NCBI RefSeq assembly: GCF_000219215.1
Contig: NC_015726.1
Coordinates: 682,001-746,000 of the forward strand
DNA from: Cupriavidus necator N-1
GTDB taxonomy: Bacteria > Pseudomonadota > Gammaproteobacteria > Burkholderiales > Burkholderiaceae
Length of the DNA: 64,000 bases
Direction of reading: 5' to 3'
Under the pieces are notes generated by a model, which worked only from the letters and a program-made list of their open reading frames with translations, had not been told where the DNA came from and did not search any database. A program made the position numbers and the translations under genes. This document shows, piece after piece, positions 36,655-48,251 of this stretch. The number at the start of each line of letters is the position of its first letter. Positions within the stretch are counted from its first letter, which is position 1.

Positions 36655-37065
36655 CTATTGCTTAGGCGCGGCCATCTGGTCCTTGGCCACTGCGTCCGCA
36701 GCCTTGTTCTCGACCTTGCGCTCCTGCTTGGCAGCGCCGACGTCCTGCTTGTACTCGCCCTTGGCCGCCTTCTTCTTGGCCTTGTACTCGGCCGAGGCCT
36801 TCTGGCGTGCCTCTCGGCGCTCGACCAGTGGATCCTTGGGTGGTTGAACCTGGGTCATGCCAGGCGATGCGCTTTGGGAGCCTGCCGCGGCGGCAGGGAC
36901 GGCTGGGGTTGCCGGGGTGGCCGGCATGCCCTCGGCGGCCGGAGTTGCCGGCGTGGCCGGGCTGGCCGGTGTCTGGGCAATCGCCGTGGCGCAAGTGAGG
37001 CCTGCCAGTCCTGCGGCAATCGCGCCGACGATCTTGGGAAGGCGAGCGGGCTGTTTCAGATCCAT
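36655..37065 (-). CDS. Small exported Lys/Ala-rich protein with PATP repeats
   Basis: The protein is 136 residues, with GGAGG before ATG 37065. A signal peptide (about 1-29, GAIAAGLAGLTCATAIAQT) precedes an Ala/Pro/Thr linker with repeated PATPA units (SPATPATPAAEGMPATPATPAVPA). The C-terminal half is highly charged and helical (RREARQKASAEYKAKKKAAKGEY). No known domain was recognised. Such proteins are common in Burkholderiaceae envelopes. A strong terminator follows it, so it is monocistronic. The function is unknown. Confidence 0.75.
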   Translation of the reverse strand: MDLKQPARLPKIVGAIAAGLAGLTCATAIAQTPASPATPATPAAEGMPATPATPAVPAAAAGSQSASPGMTQVQPPKDPLVERREARQKASAEYKAKKKAAKGEYKQDVGAAKQERKVENKAADAVAKDQMAAPKQ

Positions 37066-37362
37066 GGAGAACCTCCGGAGTCGTTGTCCGAGACGCCGGC
37101 GACGGATGCGCCGGCGCGGCGTAGGCCGCACATCCCTGCCGAAACGGGAATGCAACGGTGCCCTCAGTCTAGGCAGCGAGGCGGTGTTGCGCTGTCGGGC
37201 AAGCGCCGAAGCGGGGGCGGAATACTCCTACAAGCGCGCAGTGACGAAGATGTTGCGCACTTGCGACAGCGGAGCCAACGCCGCACGCCATCCGTCGCCA
37301 CGGTTCGCGCTCGGCGATGTCGCCTTGCGCCAGTACGATGGCTGGCCCAGCGCCATCGCGCT

Positions 37363-39114
37363 TCAGGTGGGCGTAGCGGTCTGGTTTGCAAGGTAGTGGT
37401 CGACCGCAAGATCCATGCTTTGGAACAAGCGCTCGCGCCCGAGTGTGTCCCCAAGGGACGACCGCCGAACCATCTCCAGCACATTGGGATTCAGTTCCAC
37501 CAGCCAGAGCATCACGCCGCCTTCGCGCATCTTCTTTTCGGCTTCCGTTAGCATCCGCAGCGCCGTGTACTCGAGGTCAAAGACGCCGACAAGGTCGAGC
37601 ACCACCACCCGGGGATTCGCTGCAGCAATGATGGGCCGCATCTTGTGCCCGATGTGTCTCGCATTGGCGAAGTAAACGCGGCCCTCCGGCCTCAGCATCA
37701 CCATGCCGGGATAGGTCACGTCGGCGGGATGCTCGGCGGACTGCGGCCGGAATACATTGGTGCCGGGCTTGCGTGCCAGGACATAGACTGGCGGATCGGA
37801 AGTCTGGTAGGCCAGCGCCAGCAGCGAAACAATGATGGCGGCGGCAATGCCGTTCAACGTCCCTAGCAGCACGACGCCGGCACAGGCTACCACTGCCCAG
37901 AGGAACTCCGTGCGCCGGATGCCAAGGATGGCGCGAAACTCCGCCGGCTGGATCAGTCCCACCGAATAGGCGATGACCACTGCCGCCAGCGCGGCCTCCG
38001 GCATCAGGCCGATCAGCGGTGCCAGCACCAGCATCGCGCCCAGCGCGACGGCCGCGGTGATCAGTCCCGCCAGCTGCGATCTGGCGCCGCAGCGGCGGTT
38101 CACCGCGGTCTGCGTGGTTCCGCCGCCGGCAGCCATCGCGCCGAGGAATGCGCCACCCAGGCAGGCGAACCCCGTGGCCAGCAGCTCGCGGTTCGGGTCC
38201 GGCGCGGGTTCGCCGCTCTGCACGAAGGCGCGTCCGGCTGCGATGGTTTCCGTAAAGCTCATCAGGGCAATGCCCATGGCCGGCACCAGGAGCTGCATAA
38301 TCAGATCGGGATCCGGCAGCGTGAGGGGCGGCAGGCCAGTCGGGACATGGCCAACGGTTTCAACGCCATGGGACTGCAACCCGAGCAGGCCGACTGCCGC
38401 AATCCCGATCCCCACCGCGATCAGCGGTGCCGGCGCGCGCGGCACCAGGCGTTCCATGCCGATCAGCAGCGCCAGGACCGTGACCCCAACGGCCATGGTT
38501 GCCAGCGAAGCGTGGGGAACGCCCTGGACCATGGCTGCGAGGTTGTGGAAAAACGCGCCCTTCTGGAAATGGATGCCGAGCAGCTTCGGAAGCTGGTCCA
38601 CCACGATCACCAGCCCGATCCCGGCCTTGAAGCCGACCAGGACGGGCTCGGAGATGAAATCGGCAACAAAGCCCAGGCGCAGCAAGCGCGCGGCGACCAG
38701 GATGATGCCCACGAGGCAGGTGAGCGTGGCCGAAGCCGTCAGCAAGCTCGCGGTACCGCCTGCCGTCGTCGTATCGCTAAGCGCGGCTGCTGCCAGGATC
38801 GCCAGCGTGGTCGTGGTGCTGACGCTGAGCGGGCGCGAGGTTCCCAGCATGGCGTAGATCAGCATCGGCGCGAATACCGTATAGAGTCCGACCTCGACCG
38901 GCAGGCCCGCGATGGTGGCGTAGGCGAGAGCCTTTGGGATGACGACTGCCGCAACGGTCAGCCCGGCCATGACATCGGGCTTCAGCCAGTCGCGGTGGTA
39001 GTGACGCAGCCACTCGGGCCACGGCAATGCAAGCACGCCGGCCGAGTTGCGCAAGGTGCGGCAGGGATCGCCACCGGCGCGGTTGCGGCGACGGGAGTGG
39101 GATTCCACGTTCAT
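37363..39114 (-). CDS. SulP family anion transporter with STAS domain
   Basis: The protein is 583 residues. The membrane domain (about 30-420) carries SulP signatures: VIPKALAYATIAGLPVEVGLYT (SulP motif), FKAGIGLVIVVDQLPKLLG and TETIAAGRAF, with about 12 to 14 helices. The C-terminal STAS domain (about 450-560) contains VVVLDLVGVFDLEYTALRML. SulP proteins transport sulfate, bicarbonate, dicarboxylates or other anions; the substrate is not resolved. It is divergent from groES; the shared 347-bp region carries the heat-shock control elements of groESL. Confidence 0.86.
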   Translation of the reverse strand: MNVESHSRRRNRAGGDPCRTLRNSAGVLALPWPEWLRHYHRDWLKPDVMAGLTVAAVVIPKALAYATIAGLPVEVGLYTVFAPMLIYAMLGTSRPLSVSTTTTLAILAAAALSDTTTAGGTASLLTASATLTCLVGIILVAARLLRLGFVADFISEPVLVGFKAGIGLVIVVDQLPKLLGIHFQKGAFFHNLAAMVQGVPHASLATMAVGVTVLALLIGMERLVPRAPAPLIAVGIGIAAVGLLGLQSHGVETVGHVPTGLPPLTLPDPDLIMQLLVPAMGIALMSFTETIAAGRAFVQSGEPAPDPNRELLATGFACLGGAFLGAMAAGGGTTQTAVNRRCGARSQLAGLITAAVALGAMLVLAPLIGLMPEAALAAVVIAYSVGLIQPAEFRAILGIRRTEFLWAVVACAGVVLLGTLNGIAAAIIVSLLALAYQTSDPPVYVLARKPGTNVFRPQSAEHPADVTYPGMVMLRPEGRVYFANARHIGHKMRPIIAAANPRVVVLDLVGVFDLEYTALRMLTEAEKKMREGGVMLWLVELNPNVLEMVRRSSLGDTLGRERLFQSMDLAVDHYLANQTATPT

Positions 39115-39302
39115 GGAGGGTGATCCGGGCGGCGGGCTTGATGTTTGTCGTTGTCGTGCGGCGACCCATGTACAGTTTGGTCGAAATTACACGGAGCGGC
39201 AAATGCACATTAAGTGGCTAAAGCTCCTCTTTCAGGAGTTCTCCAAGGCCATATCCCACGAGAATTTCACGTCCGAGGGAAAACCCGTATTAAGTCCCTG
39301 TC

Positions 39303-39331
39303 TTGAAATGACCATACCCCGTCCCTATAAT
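39303..39331 (+). promoter_or_regulatory. groESL promoter (sigma-70 type, overlapping sigma-32-like elements)
   Basis: TTGAAA (39303-39308) and TATAAT (39326-39331) are separated by 17 bp, a near-consensus housekeeping promoter. The same -35 reads CTTGAAA, and CCCTATAA starts 14 bp later, resembling a sigma-32 promoter. The CIRCE element begins at the last base of the -10 hexamer. Confidence 0.8.
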
Positions 39332-39357
39332 TAGCACTCGCCGGGGGTGAGTGCTAA
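39331..39357. promoter_or_regulatory. CIRCE element, HrcA operator of groESL
   Basis: TTAGCACTC, nine bases, then GAGTGCTAA is a perfect CIRCE. It overlaps the end of the -10 box and the transcription start, where HrcA would block initiation when chaperonin is in excess. Confidence 0.96.
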
Positions 39358-39461
39358 CAGCATGAAAGCGCCCCTTGCGGCACCTGAACATTTCAGACGG
39401 CCGTCGCCTCGGTAGCCGGCCGATTTGTGATTAAAAACTCACTTTGCATCTAGGAGTCCGT

Positions 39462-39752
39462 ATGAATCTGCGTCCTTTGCACGACCGCGTGATCGTGAAG
39501 CGTCTGGACAACGAAACCAAGACCGCGTCCGGTATCGTGATTCCCGACAACGCTGCCGAGAAGCCCGATCAAGGCGAAGTACTGGCAATCGGTCCTGGCA
39601 AGAAGGATGACAAGGGCAACAACATCGCCCTCGACGTCAAGGTCGGCGACCGCGTGCTGTTCGGCAAGTACGCCGGCCAGGCAGTGAAGGTGGAAGGCCA
39701 GGAACTGCTGGTCATGCGCGAAGAAGACATCATGGCCGTGGTGAACAAGTAA
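39462..39752 (+). CDS. groES: Co-chaperonin GroES
   Basis: The protein is 96 residues from ATG 39462 ([20 protein letters not shown]); six upstream in-frame codons are not used because the ribosome-binding site TAGGAGT serves this ATG. GroES caps the GroEL ring for protein folding. The mobile loop region ([20 protein letters not shown]) and the [11 protein letters not shown] core are typical. It is the first gene of the groESL operon, 45 bp before groEL, behind CIRCE. Confidence 0.98.
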   Translation: MNLRPLHDRVIVKRLDNETKTASGIVIPDNAAEKPDQGEVLAIGPGKKDDKGNNIALDVKVGDRVLFGKYAGQAVKVEGQELLVMREEDIMAVVNK

Positions 39753-39764
39753 TTCACCGACTGA

Positions 39765-41441
<1,677 letters not shown>

Positions 41442-41481
41442 ATCATTGCCGACCGACTGCCCTCACGGGCAGGCTGTCTTG

Positions 41482-41517
41482 AAAAACCCCCGCGGGCGCG
41501 AGCCCGCGGGGGTTTTT
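41482..41517 (+). terminator. Rho-independent terminator of groESL, likely bidirectional
   Basis: A perfect 16-bp stem (AAAAACCCCCGCGGGC / GCCCGCGGGGGTTTTT, loop GCGA) ends in TTTTT on the plus strand and reads as AAAAA-stem-TTTTT on the minus strand. It also serves the convergent phosphoesterase gene, whose stop lies 41 bp away. Confidence 0.95.
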
Positions 41518-41557
41518 CTTTGGGGCGCCGCAGCGGTCTCGCGCTCGAGCCGCCAGG

Positions 41558-42343
41558 TCAGACCTCGACCACGCAGCACCAGTCGAAGCGCTTGTTTTCC
41601 AGCTCGCCGGTGCGGCGGCTGACGTAGCCGCGGGGGTTGCAGACCACGCGCGAATCGTCGATGCAGTAGTCGAAGCTGGTGTGGGTATGTCCGTGGATCC
41701 ACAGGTCCGCCTTTGCTACCAGGTCGGGCCGGCGCGACAGGAAGCCGCCGGAGACCAGGTCGTGCGAGTAGCGCGGGTCCAGGCTGCCCAGGTCAGGGCC
41801 GTGGTGCGTAACCACCACGGTCTTGCCATCGTAGGGCAGCGCCAGCTGCGCCGCCAGCCAGGCCGACGCGGCCTGGTGGCGCGCCAGCGCGTCCTGGGGT
41901 GTGAAATGGCGCGCACGGCCGTCGTCGCCGTGGAGTTCGATCAGCCGGTGGTCCAGCATCACCGCCGCGCAAGCCTGCATCGCGTCATCGCGCCGGTCAG
42001 TCCCGAACAGGGTGTAGTCAGTCCACCAGGTGGTGCCGATGATGCGTACCCGTCCGTGGGCGCCGTTGAATTCGGCCACTGTGCCATTGAGCACCTGTAT
42101 GCCTGGGTGCGCCTCGGTGGCTTCGGCCATCAGGCGATCCACGGTATCGAAGTTGCTTTCGTAGTATTCGTGATTGCCGGGCACGTAGACCACCGGCTGG
42201 CTGAAGGTGCGCGCGGCCCAGTCGATGCCGTCGCGCCCGTTGGCGATGTCGCCGGCCAGCACCACGACGTCGGCATCGCAGGCGGGCACGGCCTGCGGCA
42301 TGTTGTGCTCGATGTGGAGGTCGCTCAGGATGCGTAGCTTCAT
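41558..42343 (-). CDS. Calcineurin-like metallophosphoesterase
   Basis: The protein is 261 residues from ATG 42343 (MKLRILSDLHIEHNM), which has a GGAG upstream. All metal motifs are present: SDLHIE, VVLAGDIANG, VPGNHEYYE, THHGPDLG and HGHTHTSFDY. The standard GNHE distinguishes it from the GEHD enzyme at 33110. There is no signal peptide, so it is cytosolic. It may act on phosphodiesters or nucleotides; the substrate is unknown. It stands alone between the groESL terminator and the terminator of the Tad operon. Confidence 0.87.
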   Translation of the reverse strand: MKLRILSDLHIEHNMPQAVPACDADVVVLAGDIANGRDGIDWAARTFSQPVVYVPGNHEYYESNFDTVDRLMAEATEAHPGIQVLNGTVAEFNGAHGRVRIIGTTWWTDYTLFGTDRRDDAMQACAAVMLDHRLIELHGDDGRARHFTPQDALARHQAASAWLAAQLALPYDGKTVVVTHHGPDLGSLDPRYSHDLVSGGFLSRRPDLVAKADLWIHGHTHTSFDYCIDDSRVVCNPRGYVSRRTGELENKRFDWCCVVEV

Positions 42344-42459
42344 GGAGACTCCGGAGGCGCATGGGGCTCGCTGCATGGGCCGCTACGGCGGCGGGCGGTT
42401 GCCTGCATTCTTAAGAAGCCAGCCCGTCTGGTCAAGTCCCGCGGATCCCGCCGAAAAGC

Positions 42460-42485
42460 AAAAAAGCCCGGAACCAGGTCCGGGC
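42460..42485 (-). terminator. Rho-independent terminator of the Tad operon
   Basis: A 7-bp stem (GCCCGGA / TCCGGGC) at 42466-42485 is followed on the minus strand by TTTTTT (42465-42460). It lies 69 bp after the tadC stop. Confidence 0.75.
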
Positions 42486-42553
42486 AAGTGACTGTCTAGC
42501 CGGCATTGCACCGGGAGACAGCCGGGGGAAACGATCGCGGTTTCCCGGAAGTA

Positions 42554-43528
42554 TTACCCTCCTTGTCCGGCCATGGTCGGCAGGAGAACGCGATAGATCT
42601 GGATAAAGGCTGGCCCGAGCAGCACCAGCAGCAGCGACGGGAAGATGGTGAAGATCAGCGGGAACAGCAGCTTGAGCGCGATCTTGGCGGCTTGCTCCTC
42701 GGCCCGCATGCGGCGCTTGGTGCGCAGCATGTCGGACAACACGCGCAGGGACTCGCCCAGGCTGGTGCCGAAGCGGTCGGCCTGGATCAGCATGGAGGCG
42801 AACTTGTCCACGTCGTCCACGCCGGTGCGCAGCGACAGGTTCGACAGCGCCTTTTCCTTTGAGAAGCCCGAGCGCAGCTCCAGCAGCATCAGCTGGAGCT
42901 CATCGGCCAGCACGGGGCAGCGCAGCGCCAGCTCGTCGGCCACACGCATCAATGCCGCATCGAGCCCGAGGCCGGCTTCCACGCAGACGGTCAGCAGGTC
43001 GATCACGTCCGGGAACTCTTCAAACACCGTACGCTGGCGTTGCGCGACCTTGCGTGCGAGAACGACGTTGGGCAGGTAGTAGCCGATTGCACCAAGTACT
43101 GCCAACAACGCGAACATGATGTTCCGGTCTTGCAGCCCCGACTGGCCGGCGGCTGCCAGCAGCCCGATCATCGGCAGGGCGACGGCCAGAGCGGTCTTGG
43201 CCGCAAAGTACAGCGGTGCGGCACTGGCATTGCGCCAGCCGGCGTTCATGAAGCGCACGCGCAGCTGCGAGCCCTCCCAGCCTTCCTTGGGCAGTGACAG
43301 TCGCGATACCGGTTGCGCCCATTGCACCAGCTTTTCGAGTAGCGCATTCCGCTTGCCAGGATCAGCCCCGAGCTGGCCCGCCTGGCCTGCGATCTGCTCC
43401 GCCCGCCCGCGCAGGCGGTTGGGCGAGAACACGTAGAGCACCCCGAACACCGTGCCGAACGCCGCCACGAAGATCAGCGCGAGCACGACAAACTGGTCTG
43501 CCTGAAACCCCTGGATAATGCCTTGCAT
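42554..43528 (-). CDS. tadC: Tad pilus inner-membrane platform protein TadC
   Basis: The protein is 324 residues with a type II secretion F domain (about 165-290: FPDVIDLLTVCVEAGLGLDAALMRVADELALRCPVL) and three to four membrane helices. TadC pairs with TadB to form the platform on which the TadA ATPase works. It is the last gene of the Tad operon; tadB is 77 bp upstream. Confidence 0.93.
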   Translation of the reverse strand: MQGIIQGFQADQFVVLALIFVAAFGTVFGVLYVFSPNRLRGRAEQIAGQAGQLGADPGKRNALLEKLVQWAQPVSRLSLPKEGWEGSQLRVRFMNAGWRNASAAPLYFAAKTALAVALPMIGLLAAAGQSGLQDRNIMFALLAVLGAIGYYLPNVVLARKVAQRQRTVFEEFPDVIDLLTVCVEAGLGLDAALMRVADELALRCPVLADELQLMLLELRSGFSKEKALSNLSLRTGVDDVDKFASMLIQADRFGTSLGESLRVLSDMLRTKRRMRAEEQAAKIALKLLFPLIFTIFPSLLLVLLGPAFIQIYRVLLPTMAGQGG

Positions 43529-43605
43529 GATGGACTCCCGTCAGGATGGCTGTCCAAGCCCTGCTTCTTCGAGCACTGCATGTACCGGTACCGTGCGTTG
43601 CGCCT

Positions 43606-44583
43606 TCAGACCCGGATTCGGATGATCTTGCGCATCCACAGCACGCCGAAGGTCATCGATACCACTGCGCCGCCGATCATGCGCAAGCCGAGCGGGTCCT
43701 CCCACAGCACGTTCATGAAGCCCGGATTGACCACCAGGATCAGTCCGGCAGTGCAAAAGGGCAGCAGGCCCAGCACCCACGCGGACAGCTTGCCTTCCGC
43801 CGAAAGCACGCGGATCTTGTCGAACAGCTTCAGCCGTTCGCGCACCATCGTGCCGATGGTGTCGAGGATCTCCGCCAGGTTGCCGCCGCTTTCACGCTGG
43901 ATCAGCACCGCGATGACGAAATAGCGCAGGTCGCCCACCGGTACCCGGATGGCAAGGTTGGTCATGGCCTCGTCCAGCGCCACGCCGTAATTGATTTCCT
44001 CGAAGGTGGTGCGGAACTCCGGCCCGATCGGGGCCTTCATTTCCTGCCCGACCATGCCGAGCGCGCCACTGAACGAGTGCCCGGCGCGCAGGGCACGGCT
44101 GATCATGTCGACGGCATCAGCCAGCTGTGCCTCCATCTGCTTGATCCGCTTGCCGCGCAGGCGCATCACATGCAGCACCGGCAGCATGGCGGCCAGCGCC
44201 GCGCCGGCGAGCACCAGCGGTACCGGTATCGGCAGCAGCGGAATCAGTGCCACCGTGCACAGCGCCACCATCGCGCAGTAGCCCAGCAGCTGCGCCACCG
44301 ACCAGGTGCTGCCGGATTGCTCCAGCCACCGGTCCAGCCTGCCCACGCGGGGCACGCTCATCAGCCACTTCTGCAAGCGCGGCGAGCCCGCCAGCATGCG
44401 CTTCTTCAGGATCGACAGCTGTTCCGCGCTGACATGTCCGCCTGCCGACAGCGCCCGCAGCCGCGCCTCGATGCGCCTGGCCGCGGGGCCATGGGCGTTG
44501 CTCCACCACAGGTAGATGCCCTCGACGCAGAGCACCACGGCCACGAACAGCAGGATGCCGAAGGCGTAGAAGATCGTGCTCAT
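43606..44583 (-). CDS. tadB: Tad pilus inner-membrane platform protein TadB
   Basis: The protein is 325 residues with a T2SF domain (about 160-285: LADAVDMISRALRAGHSFSGALGMVGQEMKAP, AIRVPVGDLRYFVIAVLIQRESGGNLAEIL) and membrane helices at both ends. It forms the platform with TadC. It lies between tadA (45-bp gap) and tadC. Confidence 0.94.
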   Translation of the reverse strand: MSTIFYAFGILLFVAVVLCVEGIYLWWSNAHGPAARRIEARLRALSAGGHVSAEQLSILKKRMLAGSPRLQKWLMSVPRVGRLDRWLEQSGSTWSVAQLLGYCAMVALCTVALIPLLPIPVPLVLAGAALAAMLPVLHVMRLRGKRIKQMEAQLADAVDMISRALRAGHSFSGALGMVGQEMKAPIGPEFRTTFEEINYGVALDEAMTNLAIRVPVGDLRYFVIAVLIQRESGGNLAEILDTIGTMVRERLKLFDKIRVLSAEGKLSAWVLGLLPFCTAGLILVVNPGFMNVLWEDPLGLRMIGGAVVSMTFGVLWMRKIIRIRV

Positions 44584-44628
44584 GTGTAGCTCCCCGGGAT
44601 TGCTTGTTGTTGTATCGCGCCAGGCGGA

Positions 44629-45999
44629 TCAGACTTCGAAGCGTTTGGCCGGGTCATAGGTCTCGTCCGGCAGCCCCACGCCGAACACGCGCAGCCGCTC
44701 GGCGAACTTGGGATACACCCCGGTGGCCCGGAAATTGCCGCGGACCGTGCCATCCTTGTCCACGCCCGTGCGCTGGAAGGTGAAGATCTCCTGCATGTTG
44801 ATGATGTCGCCCTCCATGCCGGTGATCTCCTGGATGCTGATGATCTTGCGCCGGCCGTCGGTCATGCGCGCCGCCTGCACGATCACCGTGATGGCCGAGG
44901 AGATCTGCTGGCGCATGGCCTTGGCCGGCATGGTCAGGCCGGCCATGCTGACCATGTTCTCCAGGCGCGTCAGCGCGTCGCGCGGGGTGTTGGCGTGAAT
45001 GGTGGTGAGCGAGCCCTCGTGGCCGGTGTTCATCGCGTTGAGCATGTCCAGCGCCTCGCCGCCGCGCACTTCGCCCAGGATGATGCGGTCGGGGCGCATG
45101 CGCAGCGCGTTGCGCACCAGGGCGCGCTGGGTGATCTCGCCCTTGCCTTCGATATTGGGCGGGCGCGTTTCCAGCCGCAGCACATGGGGCTGGCGCAGCT
45201 GCAGTTCGGCCGCATCCTCGATGGTAACCACGCGCTCGTCTTCCGGGATAAAGCCCGACAGGATGTTCAGCAGCGTGGTCTTGCCGCTGCCGGTGCCGCC
45301 CGACACCAGCACGTTGACCTTGGCCTGCGAGAGCGCCTGCAACAGCTGCGCCATCGGCGGCGTCAGGCTGCGCAGGTTCACCAGGTCGGACACCTGCAGC
45401 GGATTCACGGAAAAGCGGCGGATCGACAGCAGCGGCCCGTCGATGGCAGAGGGCGGGATGATGGCGTTGACGCGCGAGCCGTCGGGCAGGCGTGCGTCGA
45501 CCATCGGGCTGGTCTCGTCGATGCGGCGCCCCACGCGCGACACGATCTTCTCGATCACCTTCATCAGGTGTGCGTCGTCGTAGAACACCACGTCGGTCAG
45601 TTCCAGCTTGCCGCGCCGCTCCACATAAGTCTGGCGTGCGGTGTTGACCAGGATGTCCGACACGGTGGGGTCCTGCAGCAGGGGCTCGAGCGGGCCGAAA
45701 CCGAACATCTCGTCGTAGATTTCCACCGTCAGCTGGCGCCGCTCGTTGTCGTTGAGCAACACTTTCTGTTCGTCGATGATCAGGTTGACCAGCGCGGCGA
45801 TCTCCTGCCGCACCTGCTCCTGCGGATAGCGCGCCAGCCGCTCCAGCTCCACGCGGTCCAGCACGGTCTCGTGCACGTCGCGCTTGAGCTGGTGGTAGCC
45901 ACCCGACACGGAGGCTGCCGAGGTCGCAAACTGGATTGCGGCGTGGCCGTTGGCAGTGAAGGCGGGCCCGGCATTGGCCAGCTGTTCGCGAATGGACAT
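44629..45999 (-). CDS. tadA: Tad pilus assembly ATPase TadA/CpaF
   Basis: The protein is 456 residues from ATG 45999, which has GAGGAG six bases upstream; a TTG two codons earlier is less likely. It is a secretion ATPase of the VirB11/PilB family with Walker [11 protein letters not shown], an Asp box, Walker B-like [14 protein letters not shown] and a His box [18 protein letters not shown]. It powers Flp pilus extension (and retraction in some species). It lies between cpaE and tadB. Confidence 0.96.
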   Translation of the reverse strand: MSIREQLANAGPAFTANGHAAIQFATSAASVSGGYHQLKRDVHETVLDRVELERLARYPQEQVRQEIAALVNLIIDEQKVLLNDNERRQLTVEIYDEMFGFGPLEPLLQDPTVSDILVNTARQTYVERRGKLELTDVVFYDDAHLMKVIEKIVSRVGRRIDETSPMVDARLPDGSRVNAIIPPSAIDGPLLSIRRFSVNPLQVSDLVNLRSLTPPMAQLLQALSQAKVNVLVSGGTGSGKTTLLNILSGFIPEDERVVTIEDAAELQLRQPHVLRLETRPPNIEGKGEITQRALVRNALRMRPDRIILGEVRGGEALDMLNAMNTGHEGSLTTIHANTPRDALTRLENMVSMAGLTMPAKAMRQQISSAITVIVQAARMTDGRRKIISIQEITGMEGDIINMQEIFTFQRTGVDKDGTVRGNFRATGVYPKFAERLRVFGVGLPDETYDPAKRFEV

Positions 46000-46060
46000 G
46001 ATCAACTCCTCGTTATCGGCTTCGGTTGGCCGCCGCCCTGGCTGGCCGTCGTCAGGGTAT

Positions 46061-47254
46061 TCAGGTGCTCCGCGCGCGCAGCATCAGCCTGCGCAGCGGT
46101 GATACCGCTTCGGCGCGGTTGCGCCGCTCGGCTTCCGGTGTGGTGCACAGCTGCGTGGCCATGGCCTGCAGCGCGCGCGCCATGGCGCTGCGCCGGCTCA
46201 GCTTGGCGACTGGCTCGCCGTGGCTGACGGCCTCATCCACGGCGGCGGGGTCGTCGGGCAGGGTAAAGGCGACCTTCATGCCGAAGATCTCCTCCATCGT
46301 TGCGCGCGGCATCTCGTTCTTGCGGCCGGTGCGGTTCAGCACCAGGCGGACCTTGTCGGTGGGGTAGTGCAGCGCACGCAGGATATCGAGCAGACGACGG
46401 CCCGGCCGCCCGAAAGAGATGGTTGGTTCGGCCACCACGCAGATGCGGTCGCTGTGGTCCAGCATGCCGATCGACAAGGGGTCGATGCTCTGGCCCAGGT
46501 CGAAGATCACGAAGTCATAGGCCGGCTGCACCACCGACAGGATCCACTCCAGCTTGTCCTTCTGGATCTGGCTGGCCTTGATGGGATCGGCCGCACCCGC
46601 CAGCACGTCGAAGCCGTTGTCCACATGCACCAGGCAGGCTTCCAGGAAGGCGGCATCCATGCGGTCGATCTGGCTGCAGATATCGGGCAGCGTGGAGGGC
46701 GGGGTCTTGTCGCTGACGATATAGGTCAGGTCGCCGAAGTGCCGGTTCAGGTCCACCACCAGCACGCGCTTGTCAAGGTGCCGGGCCAGTGCGTCGCCCA
46801 GGTTGGCCGCCACGAAGCTGGTGCCCGCGCCGCCCTTGCACGAGATCACCGAAATTACCTGTGCGGTCTCTTGCGCACGCGGCACGTGGCCGGATTCCAC
46901 GCGCTTGAGCGCCTCGGCCAGTTGCCCCTTGTCCAGCGGCCACGACAGCACATCGCGGATGCCGGCACGCATGGCCTTGATCAGCACCTCGGAACTGGGC
47001 GCCTGCGTGATCAGGATGCAGGGCAGTTCAGGGTGCTGCTGGCGTAGGCTCTCGATGGCCTGCATCTGCGGGGCATTGATGGTAGGCAGTTCCAGGATGA
47101 GCAGGTCGGCCATGCGCAGCCGGCTGGCATGGAACGGGAAACGCGCCAGGCCCTCCTGCAGCGTCATGGCCTGGAAGTTGCCGACCACGGTGCTGAGCCG
47201 GTTGATCTCGGCCAGCCGCTCGGCGTCTTCGGAAACGATCAGAATTCTGAGCAT
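46061..47254 (-). CDS. tadZ: Tad pilus localisation ATPase CpaE/TadZ
   Basis: The protein is 397 residues from ATG 47254 ([19 protein letters not shown]), which has AGGAG six bases upstream. An N-terminal receiver-like domain without a complete phosphorylation site (about 1-125) precedes a ParA/MinD-type ATPase (about 138-370: [21 protein letters not shown], the deviant Walker A with signature lysine, and [13 protein letters not shown]). CpaE/TadZ places the pilus machine in the cell. It lies between the pseudopilin gene and tadA. Confidence 0.92.
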   Translation of the reverse strand: MLRILIVSEDAERLAEINRLSTVVGNFQAMTLQEGLARFPFHASRLRMADLLILELPTINAPQMQAIESLRQQHPELPCILITQAPSSEVLIKAMRAGIRDVLSWPLDKGQLAEALKRVESGHVPRAQETAQVISVISCKGGAGTSFVAANLGDALARHLDKRVLVVDLNRHFGDLTYIVSDKTPPSTLPDICSQIDRMDAAFLEACLVHVDNGFDVLAGAADPIKASQIQKDKLEWILSVVQPAYDFVIFDLGQSIDPLSIGMLDHSDRICVVAEPTISFGRPGRRLLDILRALHYPTDKVRLVLNRTGRKNEMPRATMEEIFGMKVAFTLPDDPAAVDEAVSHGEPVAKLSRRSAMARALQAMATQLCTTPEAERRNRAEAVSPLRRLMLRARST

Positions 47255-47277
47255 GGTGTGCTCCTGGTTCATGCGCG

Positions 47278-47736
47278 CTAGTTGCAGATCGGGCCGCTGG
47301 TGGAAGAGTCCAGGCTCTCCCGCGGCAGCGTGGTGGAGAACGAAGGCATCGACACCGTTATCGGAACGACCGGAATAAAGGTCTTGACCGAGACGTTGGC
47401 CACGCTGACGGTGACCGAGCGGCAGGAATTGCGCGCGCTGTCGGGGTCGGCGTCGCAGCCGCTTGGTTCGTAGGCGACCTGAATATTGGTGTCCTGCAGA
47501 AGGGGCATCAGTTTGGTCATCTTGGTCTTGATGGCGGTGTCCGTGGTGTCGCACACCACCGCGATGCGTGCACCCAGCCGGGTGGCCTCACCGGCGGTGT
47601 TCCAGTAAAACAGCACGCGGGAGAACTCGGCAATGCCGATCAGCAGCATGAAGAAGATGCTGGCAACCAGGGCGAATTCGACGGCGGTTGCGCCGACCTG
47701 GCGTGAACGCGGGCGCATGGCACGGATCGGAGTCAT
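47278..47736 (-). CDS. TadE/TadF-like pseudopilin
   Basis: The protein is 152 residues. A short basic leader (MTPIRAMRPRSRQVG) is followed by ATAVEFALVASIFFMLLIGIAEFSRVLFYW, the TadE-type prepilin cleavage region and membrane helix. Three cysteines in the periplasmic part (CDTTD, GCDADPDSARNSC) could pair. The start overlaps the upstream pseudopilin stop by ATGA. Pseudopilins are minor components made with Flp pili. Confidence 0.88.
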   Translation of the reverse strand: MTPIRAMRPRSRQVGATAVEFALVASIFFMLLIGIAEFSRVLFYWNTAGEATRLGARIAVVCDTTDTAIKTKMTKLMPLLQDTNIQVAYEPSGCDADPDSARNSCRSVTVSVANVSVKTFIPVVPITVSMPSFSTTLPRESLDSSTSGPICN

Positions 47737-48242
47737 AGCACCTGCCTCATTACCGTTGCGATATCGGAGAACGCCAGGGCTCCCACATTGAGGTAGGACT
47801 GCATGGGCGAGTAGGTAAAGCCCGAGATCTTCACCTCAACCAGATTGATGGTGCCTGCCGGCGGGTTTGAACTGTTGCCGCCCTCGTAGATGGCGACGTT
47901 GCCAAACTGCTTGCTGCCGCAGCCGCTCGAGTCAACGCGGTCACAGACGACTACCATTGACGGGCTGAGGCCGTTCACGATTGCCGCGCCGCCGCAGGTG
48001 GTCTTGCCATAGACGGCGATGCATTTGGCCTTATCCACTGGGTAATTCGGCTCGCTGGGCGCATATTGCGACAGGAAGCGTGCCGCATCGCGCGTGGCCT
48101 TGGTCAGGGCGTTGTACTGGTAGATGGCGCGCCCGTACTCAGCCACCCCGGTCACCAGCATCAGCAAGGGCACCAGGACCAGTGCGAACTCCACCGCGAC
48201 CGCCCCGCGCGCCCTGCTCCTGCGCTGCCTGCATTGCGCCAT
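47733..48242 (-). CDS. tadE: TadE-like pseudopilin
   Basis: The protein is 169 residues. The leader RQRRSRARG and AVAVEFALVLVPLLMLVTGVAEYGRAIY give the TadE cleavage/helix pattern with conserved Glu. The C-terminal part contains cysteine pairs (KCIAVYGKTTCGG, CDRVDSSGCG). It lies between the TadG-like gene (9-bp gap) and the second pseudopilin gene, which it overlaps by four bases. Confidence 0.88.
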   Translation of the reverse strand: MAQCRQRRSRARGAVAVEFALVLVPLLMLVTGVAEYGRAIYQYNALTKATRDAARFLSQYAPSEPNYPVDKAKCIAVYGKTTCGGAAIVNGLSPSMVVVCDRVDSSGCGSKQFGNVAIYEGGNSSNPPAGTINLVEVKISGFTYSPMQSYLNVGALAFSDIATVMRQVL

Positions 48243-48251
48243 GATTCGCTC

